This document shows, piece after piece, positions 37,819 through 46,908 of a stretch of 64,000 nt of DNA. The position numbers and the translations under genes are program-made. Every line of letters begins with the position of its first letter. The first letter of the stretch is position 1. Under the pieces are notes generated by a model that worked only from the letters and a program-made list of their open reading frames with translations, made no database searches and was not told the origin of the DNA. Source of the stretch: PRO6 sp035565775. Its GTDB lineage: Bacteria; Pseudomonadota; Alphaproteobacteria; Rhizobiales; Xanthobacteraceae. The stretch spans positions 62,001 through 126,000 of the forward strand of contig DATMRW010000008.1 of the NCBI GenBank assembly GCA_035565775.1, in the 5' to 3' direction.

Positions 37819-40215
37819 GTGAGCAAAAAGCGCGTTACCCAGAACGTCGTTCCGACACGCGACGAGATCGTTGCCTTCATCCGCGCGCAAAAAGGAGAGA
37901 CGAGCACGCGCGACATCGCGCGGGCCTTCGGCCTCAAGAACGCCGACCGCGCCGCGCTCAAGCGCATCCTGCGCGAGCTTTCCGATGAGGGCGTCGTCGA
38001 ACGCCACGGCAAGAAGATGAAGGGCCCCGAAGCTCTCCCCTCAACGCTGATTGCCGACGTCACCGAGCGCGACGCGGAAGGCAATCTTCTGGCCGTGCCG
38101 ACCGAGTGGGACGAAGAGGAAAAAGGCCCGCCCCCGAAAATCCGGCTCGTCATTCCGCGCTCGCCGCGCCCCGGCACGGCGGCCGGGCTCGGCGACCGCG
38201 CGTTGCTGCATGTCGACAGGAACGACGACGAGGACGATGCTCCGTGGCGCGGCCGGGTCATCCGTGTGCTCGATCGCGGCAAGGGCCGCGTCCTCGGCAT
38301 CTATCGCGCGCTGCCCGACGGCACGGGGCGCCTCGTGCCGATCGACAAGAAGCAGGCCGACCGTGAACTTTTGATCGCGAGCGGCAATGCCGGCGATGCC
38401 GCCGATGGCGACCTCGTCAGCGTCGAACTCACCCGCGCCCGCGCCTACGGCCCGCCCGTCGCGAAGGTGAAGGAACGGCTCGGCTCGCTCAAGACCGAAC
38501 GGGCGATCAGCCTGATCGCGATCTATTCGCACGACCTTCCCTTCGTCTTTCCGGCTGCGGCTCTGAAGGAAGCCGAGGCGGCGAAGTATGCGACGCTGAA
38601 AGGCCGCGAGGACTGGCGCAACATTCCGTTCGTCACCATCGATCCGCCCGACGCCAAGGATCACGACGACGCCGTTCACGCCGAGGTCGATACCGACCCG
38701 GACAACAAGGGCGGCTACATCGTCCACGTCGCGATCGCCGACGTCGCCTTCAACGTTCGCCCCGGCTCGGCATTGGACAACGAGGCGCTCAAGCGCGGCA
38801 ACTCGGTCTATTTCCCGGACCGTGTCGTGCCGATGCTGCCCGAGCGCATCTCCAACGACCTGTGCTCGTTGCGGCCGGGCGAGCCGCGCGGCGCGCTCGC
38901 GGTGCGCCTCGTGCTCGGCGCCAACGGGCGCAAGAAGTCGCACTCGTTCCACCGCGTCCTGATGCGCTCGGTCGCCAAGCTCAGCTACAATCAGGTGCAG
39001 GCGGCGATCGACGGCGCGCCGGACGAAGACACCGGGCCGCTGCTCGAAACGCTGCTGAAGCCGCTGTACGGCGCCTATGCCTGCGCGATGAAGGCCCGCA
39101 AGGAGCGCGAGCCGCTCAACCTCGACCTGCCCGAGCGCAAAATTCTGCTGCGGCCCGACGGCACCGTCGATCGCGTGGTGACGCCCGAGCGCCACGATGC
39201 CCACAAGCTGATCGAGGAGTTCATGATCCTCGCCAACGTGGCCGCGGCGGAAACGCTCGAAAAGCAAAGCCTGCCGCTGATCTATCGCGTTCACGACGAG
39301 CCGGCGATCGAGAAGATCCACAACCTCCACGAGTTCCTCAAGACGCTGGAGATCGGCTTCGCCAAGTCCGGCGCGCTGCGCCCTGCCCGCTTCAACGTGG
39401 TGCTGAACCTGGTGAAGGGCGCGGACGTCGAGCCGCTGGTCAACGAGGTGATTTTGCGCGCCCAGGCGCAGGCCGAATACACCACCGACAACTATGGCCA
39501 CTTCGGCCTCAATCTGCGGCGCTACGCGCATTTCACCTCGCCGATCCGCCGTTATGCGGACCTCGTCGTCCACCGCTCGCTGATCCGTGCGATGAATCTC
39601 GGCGACGGCGCGCTGCCGGAAACCGAGACGCCGGACACGCTGGGCGAGGTTGCCGCGCAAATCTCGATGGCCGAGCGCCGCGCCATGAAGGCCGAACGCG
39701 AGACCATCGACCGGCTGATCGCGCACCATCTCGCCGATCGAGTCGGCGCGGAGTTCGGCGCGCGCATCTCCGGCGTGACGCGGGCGGGCCTCTTCGTCCG
39801 CCTTCATGAAACGGGCGCCGACGGCCTGATTCCGGTCCGGACGCTCGGCACCGAGTACTTTCAATACGACGAGGGCCGTCACGCGCTGATCGGCACCCGC
39901 AGCGGCGTGATGTATCGCCTCGGCGATGAGATCGAGGTTCGCCTCGTGGAAGCCGCCCCGGTCGCCGGCGCGCTGCGTTTCGAGATTTTGGAGGCCGGCA
40001 TCAGCCCGCGCAGCCTGCGCCGCAAGATCGCGCGGCGCGGCAGCAGTTCCGCCGCCGATTCGTCACGCGGCGCAGCTCCCCATGGCGTTGCCAAGCCAAA
40101 AGGTGCTAAAGGCAAGTCGGATAAAAAATCCAAGCACGGGACCACTCGCGCCGAGCGCAAAAAGCAAAAGGCCGGGAAAGCCAGTCCCGGACGTGCAAGA
40201 ACGAGCAAGAGATGA
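37819..40215 (+). CDS. rnr: Ribonuclease R
   Basis: A 798-residue 3'-to-5' exoribonuclease able to degrade structured RNA. An N-terminal winged helix (STRDIARAFGLKNADRAALK) is followed by cold-shock domains, the RNB catalytic domain with the magnesium aspartates (TIDPPDAKDHDDAVHAE), FPDRVVPMLPERISNDLCSL, YAHFTSPIRRYADLVVHR, an S1 domain (ARISGVTRAGLFVRLHETGA) and a basic tail. It starts at GTG 37819, 15 bases after topA, and its end overlaps the next gene by four bases. Confidence 0.96.
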   Translation: MSKKRVTQNVVPTRDEIVAFIRAQKGETSTRDIARAFGLKNADRAALKRILRELSDEGVVERHGKKMKGPEALPSTLIADVTERDAEGNLLAVPTEWDEEEKGPPPKIRLVIPRSPRPGTAAGLGDRALLHVDRNDDEDDAPWRGRVIRVLDRGKGRVLGIYRALPDGTGRLVPIDKKQADRELLIASGNAGDAADGDLVSVELTRARAYGPPVAKVKERLGSLKTERAISLIAIYSHDLPFVFPAAALKEAEAAKYATLKGREDWRNIPFVTIDPPDAKDHDDAVHAEVDTDPDNKGGYIVHVAIADVAFNVRPGSALDNEALKRGNSVYFPDRVVPMLPERISNDLCSLRPGEPRGALAVRLVLGANGRKKSHSFHRVLMRSVAKLSYNQVQAAIDGAPDEDTGPLLETLLKPLYGAYACAMKARKEREPLNLDLPERKILLRPDGTVDRVVTPERHDAHKLIEEFMILANVAAAETLEKQSLPLIYRVHDEPAIEKIHNLHEFLKTLEIGFAKSGALRPARFNVVLNLVKGADVEPLVNEVILRAQAQAEYTTDNYGHFGLNLRRYAHFTSPIRRYADLVVHRSLIRAMNLGDGALPETETPDTLGEVAAQISMAERRAMKAERETIDRLIAHHLADRVGAEFGARISGVTRAGLFVRLHETGADGLIPVRTLGTEYFQYDEGRHALIGTRSGVMYRLGDEIEVRLVEAAPVAGALRFEILEAGISPRSLRRKIARRGSSSAADSSRGAAPHGVAKPKGAKGKSDKKSKHGTTRAERKKQKAGKASPGRARTSKR

Positions 40216-40670
40216 CAATGCCAGTTGAAAACCAGCCGACTCGCTGGACGCGCGAGTCGGGAGCAAGGCCGGAACGCAATCTCTGGCTGGCGATGAAGCG
40301 CGGCATGAAGTGCCGCTGCCCGGCCTGCGGCGAGGGCAAGATCTTCAGTTCATTCCTGCGGATCGCCAAGACCTGCCCGTCCTGCCACGAAGAGCTCTAT
40401 CACCACCGCGCCGACGACCTTCCGGCCTATCTGGTCATCGTCATCGTCGGGCACATCATCGTGCCGGTTGCACTGGCCATCGAAAAGGCCTGGGCGCCGG
40501 ACATGCTGCTGCAGATGGCGTTCTACGTCCCGCTTTCGCTGCTGATGTCGCTGCTGCTGCTCCCGCCGACCAAGGGCGCCGTGGTCGGCCTGCAATGGGC
40601 GCTGCGGATGCACGGTTTCGACGAGAACGATCCGGAGCGCACGAAAGAGCCTTCCCTAGCCTCTTCCTGA
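40212..40670 (+). CDS. DUF983 family zinc-motif membrane protein
   Basis: A 152-residue protein. Residues about 33-58 hold two CxxC pairs (CPACG, CPSCH) predicted to bind zinc, followed by the RADDLPAYLVIVIVGHI segment and two hydrophobic segments typical of DUF983. The function is unknown; the gene is common after rnr in Rhizobiales. The ATG overlaps the rnr stop. Confidence 0.85.
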   Translation: MTMPVENQPTRWTRESGARPERNLWLAMKRGMKCRCPACGEGKIFSSFLRIAKTCPSCHEELYHHRADDLPAYLVIVIVGHIIVPVALAIEKAWAPDMLLQMAFYVPLSLLMSLLLLPPTKGAVVGLQWALRMHGFDENDPERTKEPSLASS

Positions 40671-40686
40671 CCACATCGGGGCCGCC

Positions 40687-41451
40687 TTGCCAAAAACAAA
40701 AAACGCCCAAGGCCAAAACAAAGATCCGGATCCGGATGACGCCAACCGCGGAACGTTTCCCAACACGCGGCCGCGGGACGCCGCAACCCTGATTCTGGTG
40801 GACCGCAGCGAGCCGACGCCCCGCGTTCTGGTCGGCCGCCGCCATCACGGCCACGTCTTCATGCCGGGAAAGATCGTGTTTCCCGGCGGCCGGGTCGACG
40901 CCAGCGACAGCCGCGTGCCGGTCGCCGCCCCCATTCCCGATACCCTCGAATCGCTGCTGATCCAGGGCAGCCCAAAAGTCTCCCCGGCCCGCGCCCGCGC
41001 GCTCGCAACCGCGGCCATTCGCGAGGCCTGCGAGGAAACCGGCCTCTGTCTCGGCCGCCGTGCCGAAAGCCTGCCCAGCAGCCTCTCCGGGCCGTGGCAG
41101 CCGTTTGCTGAGGCGGGCCTCCTGCCCGACCCCTCCAGCCTGTTCTACATCGCCCGCGCCATCACTCCCGCCGGCCGGGTCCGCCGATTCGACACCCGCT
41201 TCTTCACTGCCGATGCCTCGGCCATCGCCCACCATGTTCCCGGCGTCATTCACGCCGAGGCGGAACTGGTCGAGCTGGTGTGGATGCCGATGGGGTCCGA
41301 GCCGCTCGCGGACCTGCACCCGATGACGAAAAACGTGCTTAAAGTGCTGGAAAAGCGCCTCGAAAAGGGCCCGCTCTCCCATCGGCACCCGGTGCCGTTG
41401 TTCCACTTCCGCAATGGCGCGATGCTGACGGATTTCATTTCCATCGAATAG
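40687..41451 (+). CDS. NUDIX hydrolase
   Basis: A 254-residue NUDIX protein that would cleave a nucleoside diphosphate linked to another group. The box is split by an insertion: GKIVFPGGRVDASD, then about 45 residues later AAIREACEETGL with the metal-binding REx2EE. The C-terminal half (RAITPAGRVRRFDTRFFTAD, EAELVELVWMPM) resembles family members that act on CoA or NADH derivatives. The frame begins at TTG 40687; no better ATG is near. Substrate unknown. Confidence 0.85.
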   Translation: MPKTKNAQGQNKDPDPDDANRGTFPNTRPRDAATLILVDRSEPTPRVLVGRRHHGHVFMPGKIVFPGGRVDASDSRVPVAAPIPDTLESLLIQGSPKVSPARARALATAAIREACEETGLCLGRRAESLPSSLSGPWQPFAEAGLLPDPSSLFYIARAITPAGRVRRFDTRFFTADASAIAHHVPGVIHAEAELVELVWMPMGSEPLADLHPMTKNVLKVLEKRLEKGPLSHRHPVPLFHFRNGAMLTDFISIE

Positions 41452-41582
41452 TCAGCGTTTTTCCTCGGCGAGTTGCCGAAAAACTTGACTTTGGGTCATT
41501 CCTGACTAGTTTGCCGCCAAACGCGGGACTGCCACGGCTGCCCCGGATTTTGGCGTTCCCATTCAATTTTGAGGCTTACGAT

Positions 41583-41750
41583 ATGGCCAAGGCAGTCACG
41601 ATCAAGATCAAGTTGGTTTCTTCGGCCGACACCGGTTACTACTACGTCGCCAAGAAGAACTCGCGCACGATGACCGACAAGCTCGTCAAGAAGAAATACG
41701 ATCCGGTTGCGCGCAAGCACGTCGAGTTCCGCGAAGCCAAAATCAAGTGA
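41583..41750 (+). CDS. rpmG: 50S ribosomal protein L33
   Basis: A 55-residue ribosomal protein of the large subunit near the exit site. The sequence (MAKAVTIKIKLVSSADTGYY, YVAKKNSRTMTDKL, KKYDPVARKHVEF) is typical of the L33 form without zinc-binding cysteines. The ATG at 41583 gives the family length. A TTGACT box near 41,485 may be its -35, and a strong terminator follows. Confidence 0.97.
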   Translation: MAKAVTIKIKLVSSADTGYYYVAKKNSRTMTDKLVKKKYDPVARKHVEFREAKIK

Positions 41751-41777
41751 TCTTGAATTTTCGGATTCGGTTTTCGG

Positions 41778-41800
41778 ACGGGGCCTTTGGCCCCGTTTTT
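41778..41800 (+). terminator. Terminator after rpmG
   Basis: ACGGGGCC, TTT loop, GGCCCCGT, followed by a run of five T, 28 bases after the stop. It also lies between convergent transcripts (pleD on the minus strand). Confidence 0.88.
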
Positions 41801-41833
41801 CATTTGGGCATGCGCCGCGCGCAAGGAACCTGA

Positions 41834-43198
41834 TCAGGCAGCGAGCGCGACGACACGGTTGCGGCCGTCGCTCTTGGCGCGGTAGAGCGCCTTGTCCGCG
41901 CGCCTGAGCATGGAGGCCACGCCCTCCCCCGCCGGATCGAGCGTCGCCAGGCCGATCGACAGCGTGACGTGGACCTGTACGTCGCCCTGCGGCACCTTGA
42001 ACGGCGTCTGGGCGACCACGCGGCGCAGCCGCTCGGCGACCAGACCGGCGCCGTTGAGATCCGCCTCCGGCATCACGATCACGAATTCCTCGCCGCCATA
42101 GCGGCAGGCGAGATCGATGCCGCGAATTTCCCGCTTCACCACATCCGCGAATTCGCGCAGCACCTCGTCGCCCGCCTCATGGCCGAAGGTGTCGTTGATC
42201 GACTTGAAGTAGTCGATGTCCATCATCATCACCGCGAGCGGCTTGCCCCGCGCCGCCGAATGCTCGGTCAGCGTGGCGAGATGGCTCTCCAGATAGCGGC
42301 GATTGTTGAGGCCGGTCAGGCCGTCGGTGATCGCCATCGCGACCGTGGCCTGAAGGTTGTCGCGCAACTGTTCGGTATAGCGCCGCCGGCGAACCTGGGT
42401 GCGCGTCCGGGCCAAGAGTTCGTTCGGATCGAGCGGCCGGACCAAAAAATCGGTCACGCCCACTTCCAGCCCTCGCAGGAGGCGCGACTGGCTGGCGGCG
42501 TCGGCGATCGCCAGAATCGGCAGATGACGGGTGCGTTCCAGGGCGCGCACCTGACCGCACAGCCGCAGCGCGTCAAAATTCTCCAGCGCCATCGACACGA
42601 TCACCAGATCGTAGTTGCCCTCGGCGGCATGGATCAGGGCGTCGCCCGGCGCGGTTTCGACATCGACCGCATGCTCGGCGCAAAGCGTCATTGCGATCTG
42701 CTCGTAGGAGGCGGGCTGGTCGTCGACGACGAGAACCGTGCCGCCCCGTCCATCCTCTTCCCGATTCACGCGCGCGCCGCCGATCCCGATCGAGGTCAGT
42801 TCGCGCATCCGCAGCTCGTCGGTCATCATCTTGAGCCGCGAGAGCGAGCGTACCCGCGAAATCAGCATCTGGTCGGGCACCGGCTTGGTCAGAAAATCGT
42901 CGGCGCCGGCCTCGAGGCCGCGGATGCGGTCGGACGGCTGGTCGAGCGCCGTCACCATCACCACCGGAATGAAATGCGTCTTCGGATTGGCCTTGAGGCG
43001 GCGGCAGACCTCGAAACCGTCGAGATCCGGCATCATCACGTCGAGCAGGATGAGATCGCAGTCGACGCGCTCGCAGATCGCCAGCGCCTCGGAGCCGCAA
43101 CTTGCAGTGAGGACTTCGTAATATTCGGCGGAGAGCCGCGCCTCCATCAGCCTGAGGTTGGCAGGCGTATCGTCGACGACAAGAACACGTGCTGTCAT
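41834..43198 (-). CDS. pleD: Response regulator diguanylate cyclase PleD
   Basis: A 454-residue REC-REC-GGDEF protein that makes cyclic-di-GMP after phosphorylation and controls cell polarity. REC1 has the acceptor Asp53 (LILLDVMMP). REC2 (about 155-265) has no aspartate at that place (VIVSMALENF) and serves for dimer contact. The catalytic domain has TDGLTGLNNRRYLESHL, DIDYFKSINDTFGHEAGDEV and GGEEF, with an inhibitory RxxD (RGID) just upstream, so product feedback is expected. It follows divK by 15 bases in one operon, as in Caulobacter. Confidence 0.96.
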   Translation of the reverse strand: MTARVLVVDDTPANLRLMEARLSAEYYEVLTASCGSEALAICERVDCDLILLDVMMPDLDGFEVCRRLKANPKTHFIPVVMVTALDQPSDRIRGLEAGADDFLTKPVPDQMLISRVRSLSRLKMMTDELRMRELTSIGIGGARVNREEDGRGGTVLVVDDQPASYEQIAMTLCAEHAVDVETAPGDALIHAAEGNYDLVIVSMALENFDALRLCGQVRALERTRHLPILAIADAASQSRLLRGLEVGVTDFLVRPLDPNELLARTRTQVRRRRYTEQLRDNLQATVAMAITDGLTGLNNRRYLESHLATLTEHSAARGKPLAVMMMDIDYFKSINDTFGHEAGDEVLREFADVVKREIRGIDLACRYGGEEFVIVMPEADLNGAGLVAERLRRVVAQTPFKVPQGDVQVHVTLSIGLATLDPAGEGVASMLRRADKALYRAKSDGRNRVVALAA

Positions 43199-43213
43199 CG
43201 AAGGCTCCCGGTT

Positions 43214-43579
43214 CTATCCGATGAAACGACGCACCGTTTCGATGAAGTGGCCCACGGAAATGGGTTTTGAAAGATATGCCTCGCAGCCACCCTCGCGGAT
43301 CCGCTCCTCGTCGCCCTTCATCGCGAAAGCCGTGACCGCGACGACCGGAATGGATCGCAATTCAGGGTCCTGCTTGATCCGGCGCGTCACATCGAGCCCG
43401 GACACCTGCGGCAACTGGATATCCATCAGGACGAGATCAGGGCGCACATTGCGGACGAGGTCATAAGCCTCGACGCCGCTGCTGGTGCCGACGGTCTGGT
43501 AGCCGTGGGCCTCAAGCAGGTCGCGAAAGAGCTTCATATTCAGCTCATTGTCTTCGACGATAAGGACGGTTTTTGCCAT
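43214..43579 (-). CDS. divK: Single-domain response regulator DivK
   Basis: A 121-residue receiver protein that acts through DivJ, PleC and DivL to time CtrA activity in the alphaproteobacterial cell cycle. It has the acidic pair ED at 9-10, acceptor Asp53 (LVLMDIQLPQVSGLDVTRRI), the threonine in AVTAFAMKGDEE and Lys105 (YLSKPI). No output domain. First gene of the divK-pleD operon. Confidence 0.96.
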   Translation of the reverse strand: MAKTVLIVEDNELNMKLFRDLLEAHGYQTVGTSSGVEAYDLVRNVRPDLVLMDIQLPQVSGLDVTRRIKQDPELRSIPVVAVTAFAMKGDEERIREGGCEAYLSKPISVGHFIETVRRFIG

Positions 43580-43714
43580 CCCGCCCTCCGCTGCGAAAGA
43601 TGCCGGTGGCCCAACGGGAGGGGGCTTCCAGCCGTCCAGGGTATCCGCCCGATGGACTCAGATATAACTATCTCAAAATAGGAACGATAGGTTACGGAAA
43701 GGCAAAGACGATCA

Positions 43715-44014
43715 ATGAGAACAGGCAGAACCGACCCGCGTGAAGCGGCCGAGCTGGTCGCCGTCAACGCGCTGTCCTTCATCGCCAGCGACCCGGAGCG
43801 GCTGGGCCTGTTTCTGGCCGAAACCGGGCTTGGCCCGCAGAACCTGCGCAATGCGGCATCGGACCCGCACTTTCTCGCCGGGGTGCTGGACTTCGTCATG
43901 CGCGACGACGCGATGGTGCAGACCTTTGCCGAGGCGTCCGAACTGACGATCACCGCGATCAGCGGCGCGCGGGAATTGCTCGGCGGCGGCGACTGGGAGC
44001 GCGATGTCCCGTGA
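43715..44014 (+). CDS. DUF3572 family protein
   Basis: A 99-residue helical acidic protein (REAAELVAVNALSFIASDPE, LGLFLAETGLGPQNLRNAAS, FLAGVLDFVMRDDAMVQTFA). It matches DUF3572, usual just before dinB in Rhizobiales; function unknown. Its stop overlaps the GTG start of dinB, so the two are co-translated. It is divergent from divK across about 135 bases. Confidence 0.88.
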   Translation: MRTGRTDPREAAELVAVNALSFIASDPERLGLFLAETGLGPQNLRNAASDPHFLAGVLDFVMRDDAMVQTFAEASELTITAISGARELLGGGDWERDVP

Positions 44015-45315
44015 CGTCAGGGCCGCCCCGCGCGACTGCCGCCCTGCCCGGCTTCTGCCGGGACTGCCTCGCTGACGCCCCCGCCAAGGCCGGCCGCTGC
44101 CCCGGCTGCGGCTCGCCGCGCCTCCTCCGGCACCGCTCGCTGGCCTCGCTGTCGATCGCCCACATCGATTGCGACGCCTTCTATGCGACCGTCGAGAAAC
44201 GCGACAACCCGGAGCTTGAGGATCAGCCCGTGATCGTCGGCGGCGGGCGGCGCGGGGTCGTATCCGCCGCGTGCTATCTCGCCCGGACCTACGGCGTGCG
44301 CTCGGCGATGCCGATGTTCAAGGCGCTGGAGCTGTGCCCCTCGGCGGTCGTGATCCGCCCGGACATGGCAAAGTATGTCCGCGTCGGCCGCGAGGTCCGC
44401 GCCGCGATGCTGGCACTCACGCCGCTCGTCGAGCCGCTGTCGATCGACGAGGCCTTTCTCGATCTCAGCGGCACCGAGCGCCTGCACGGACTGATCCCGG
44501 CAAAAGTGCTGGCCCGCTTCGTCCTCGACATCGAGCGCAACATCGGCATCACCGCATCGGTCGGGCTGTCCTGCAACAAGTTCTTGGCCAAGATCGCCTC
44601 CGATCTCGACAAACCTCGCGGCTTCGCCGCGCTCGATCAGGAGGGTGGACGCGAGCTTTTGGCCGACAAGCCTGTCGGCTTCATCTTCGGCGTCGGCCCG
44701 GCCACGGTCGAGCGGCTGACGAAGCGCGGTTTTCGCAAGGTCGCCGACATCCAGCGCGCCGATGAGCTCGACATGATGCGGCATTTCGATGCCGAGGGCC
44801 GGCGCCTCTGGCGTCTCGCGCGAGGCGTCGACGACCGCAAGGTCGTCGCCGACCGCGGGGCCAAGACGATCTCGAGCGAGACGACCTTCGAAACCGACAT
44901 GCGCGACCTCGCCTCGCTTGAGCGCGTGCTGTGGCGGCTCAGCGAAAAGGTGTCGGCGCGGCTCAAGACCGGCAACCTCGCCGGCACGACGATCACGCTG
45001 AAACTCAAGACTGCCGATTTCCGCCAGCGCACCCGCGCCCGCTCGGTCGCGGCGCCCACCCAGCTCGCCAATCACATCTTTACGACGTCGCGCGACATGC
45101 TCGCCCGCGAGATCGACGGCACCGCCTTCCGCCTGATAGGCGTCGGCGTCAGCGCGTTGCGGCCCGGCTCGGAGGCGGAGGATTCCGATCTGATCGACCG
45201 TCGTTCGGCAAAAGCCGAACGGGCGATGGACAACCTGCGGAAAAAGTTCGGGAATGCCGCGGTGATCCGCGGCATCATTTATGACGGCCCGGCCAAATCG
45301 GACAGTGCCGACTAG
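44011..45315 (+). CDS. dinB: DNA polymerase IV with N-terminal zinc ribbon
   Basis: A 434-residue Y-family translesion polymerase. The core shows IAHIDCDAFYATVEKRDNP, VSAACYLARTYGVRSAMPMF, LSIDEAFLDLSG with the metal-binding DE pair, SCNKFLAKIASDLDKP, and the helix-hairpin-helix FIFGVGPATVERL, followed by the little-finger domain. Before the core there are some 48 extra residues with two cysteine pairs (CRDC, CPGCG) that form a predicted zinc ribbon. No beta-clamp motif was identified with certainty. It starts at GTG overlapping the upstream stop. Confidence 0.95.
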   Translation: MTSGPPRATAALPGFCRDCLADAPAKAGRCPGCGSPRLLRHRSLASLSIAHIDCDAFYATVEKRDNPELEDQPVIVGGGRRGVVSAACYLARTYGVRSAMPMFKALELCPSAVVIRPDMAKYVRVGREVRAAMLALTPLVEPLSIDEAFLDLSGTERLHGLIPAKVLARFVLDIERNIGITASVGLSCNKFLAKIASDLDKPRGFAALDQEGGRELLADKPVGFIFGVGPATVERLTKRGFRKVADIQRADELDMMRHFDAEGRRLWRLARGVDDRKVVADRGAKTISSETTFETDMRDLASLERVLWRLSEKVSARLKTGNLAGTTITLKLKTADFRQRTRARSVAAPTQLANHIFTTSRDMLAREIDGTAFRLIGVGVSALRPGSEAEDSDLIDRRSAKAERAMDNLRKKFGNAAVIRGIIYDGPAKSDSAD

Positions 45316-45369
45316 GCGGTGCAGCCGTTATTTCCTACAGGCTTACCGTTACAAGGCTTGCAAGGCAAA

Positions 45370-45401
45370 TTTACTGGAAGGCTTATTTACTGCAAGGCTT
45401 G
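45370..45401. repeat. 16-bp tandem duplication at the eipB stop codon
   Basis: TTTACTGGAAGGCTTA (45370-45385) and TTTACTGCAAGGCTTG (45386-45401) differ at two positions; a third partial copy lies at about 45348-45361. The copy within the gene encodes the last residues KPCSK, including the C-terminal cysteine. Confidence 0.7.
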
Positions 45402-46258
45402 GCCGGCTTCGCCTCGAACCGGGTCATCGCCCCGCTGATCACAAAATCGTTGTAGTCGATCACCAGCGCGCGCGAGACGCCGTTGTCGTAGAGCTCGAAC
45501 GACATCGCAAAAGCCGGAGTCTGCTCGCCGGTCGCGGGCTTCGATGCGCTGTCGTAATAGCTGACGGTAACCGGCCAGCGCACCCGCGATTTCAGTTCGC
45601 TGCTGGAGGCTGCGACATCATCGGCCTGTTTTCCCTTGTCGCCGGTGATCGGCTGGCCGATCACCGTAAAGGTGTTGAATACCTTTTCGCCGTTGTCGGA
45701 GCCGTCATAGACCTTCAGCTCGAGCACCGACTTGCCCTCGCGCGCGGCCTCGATCACGCGCTTCACCTGCTCGGTCGGGAAGATCGTATCGCCGTCGATC
45801 TTGAAGGTCTTTTCCGCCGGGCGCTTCAGACGGACGGTGATGCCCTCGCCCGTGCGCTCGGCCACGCCGTCGGTGATCACAGGATCGCTGTCGTTGCTGC
45901 GGTTCTCGATGCGGAAGCGATAGGAGCCGCCGTCAGCGGCTTCCCAGTTGGTCGAGCGGAAGTCGCTGAACACCGTCTTGCCTTCGCCGGCATCCAGCTC
46001 GGAGACCTGGCGAAAGTCGGTGGAATAGCCCTCGCAGGCGCTTCCGCTGAAATTGTACAGGATGCGGCCGCTGGCATTGTTGATCGACACGTTGCCGCGC
46101 GAGCGCAGCAGGCTGAGACCATAAAGCGCCTGATGCGGCGCGAATTCCACCTGCGCCGCCGAGGCCGCATGGCCGGGAGCCACCGCGCCCGACACCGCCA
46201 TTGCGGCAACCGACGCGACCAGGGCGCTGGTCTTCAGAAGACGGGACAAACTGCGCAT
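45383..46258 (-). CDS. eipB: Periplasmic cell-envelope integrity protein EipB (DUF1849)
   Basis: A 291-residue secreted protein. Residues 1-31 form a Sec signal (LLKTSALVASVAAMAVSGAV, cleavage near GHA-AS). The mature part is beta-rich (VEFAPHQALYGLSLLRSRGN, ASGRILYNFSGSACEGYSTD, RRPAEK-type strands, MSFELYDNGVSRALVIDYND), as in Brucella EipB, a beta-spiral protein needed for envelope integrity. Two cysteines (SACEG and the terminal PCSK) correspond to the disulfide known in that protein. The ATG at 46258 starts right at the signal. Confidence 0.92.
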   Translation of the reverse strand: MRSLSRLLKTSALVASVAAMAVSGAVAPGHAASAAQVEFAPHQALYGLSLLRSRGNVSINNASGRILYNFSGSACEGYSTDFRQVSELDAGEGKTVFSDFRSTNWEAADGGSYRFRIENRSNDSDPVITDGVAERTGEGITVRLKRPAEKTFKIDGDTIFPTEQVKRVIEAAREGKSVLELKVYDGSDNGEKVFNTFTVIGQPITGDKGKQADDVAASSSELKSRVRWPVTVSYYDSASKPATGEQTPAFAMSFELYDNGVSRALVIDYNDFVISGAMTRFEAKPAKPCSK

Positions 46259-46432
46259 AGATGCTCCTGTGAATAGAACGACCATAGTGAGGAGCGGATT
46301 CTTCGACAAGCCGCAGACCGCCGCGCCCGACCGGGGTGGAACACTTGCATGGGCGCTCATGATGGGTGAAATATGGCTGGCCGATCTTCGGCATGCGAGT
46401 TGCGCGCGTGGACCCCAACCATTGAGGAACAG

Positions 46433-46900
46433 ATGGCAGGAGCGGTTGAGCAGAAACTGGCGGCAGCGGGCATTGTCCTGCACGTACCGTCGCCCCCGAC
46501 TTCGAACTACGTCCCCTTCGTTCGCACCGGCAATCTGCTGTTCGTTTCCGGGCAGATTTGCGCCGATAAAGACGGCAGAATCGTTGCCAAGGGCAAGCTC
46601 GGCGCCACCGTTTCGGTCGAACAGGGCGTTGACGCGGCAAAGACCTGCGCGGTCAACCTGCTCTCGCAGGTGAAGGCGGCGCTTGGCGATCTCGACAAGG
46701 TCGCGCGGGTGGTTCGCCTTGGCGGTTTTGTGAACTCCGCTCCCGATTTTTTGAACGGCCCGAAGGTGCTGGACGGCGCTTCCGAGGTGATGATCGCGGC
46801 GTTCGGCGAAAAGGGCCGCCACGCCCGGACCACCATCGGCGTTGCCGTTCTGCCGGGCGATGCGGCGGTCGAAGTCGACGCCATCTTCGAGGTCGGCTGA
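46433..46900 (+). CDS. RidA/YjgF family deaminase-like protein
   Basis: A 155-residue RidA-family trimeric protein of the longer subgroup (EQKLAAAGIVLHVPSPPTSN, LLFVSGQICADKDGRIVAKG, GVDAAKTCAVNLLSQVKAAL, RVVRLGGFVNSAPDF, GRHARTTIGVAVLPGDAAVE). Classic members hydrolyse reactive enamines and imines; the conserved arginine in HARTTIGV is present. ATG 46433 follows GAGGAACAG. It is nine bases upstream of the phosphodiesterase gene, probably one transcript. Confidence 0.92.
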   Translation: MAGAVEQKLAAAGIVLHVPSPPTSNYVPFVRTGNLLFVSGQICADKDGRIVAKGKLGATVSVEQGVDAAKTCAVNLLSQVKAALGDLDKVARVVRLGGFVNSAPDFLNGPKVLDGASEVMIAAFGEKGRHARTTIGVAVLPGDAAVEVDAIFEVG

Positions 46901-46908
46901 CCGGACCG

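Noticed and set aside
45281..46276. Rightward 331-codon frame opposite eipB
   Set aside because: Shadow of eipB, which has a signal peptide and matches its family over the full length.
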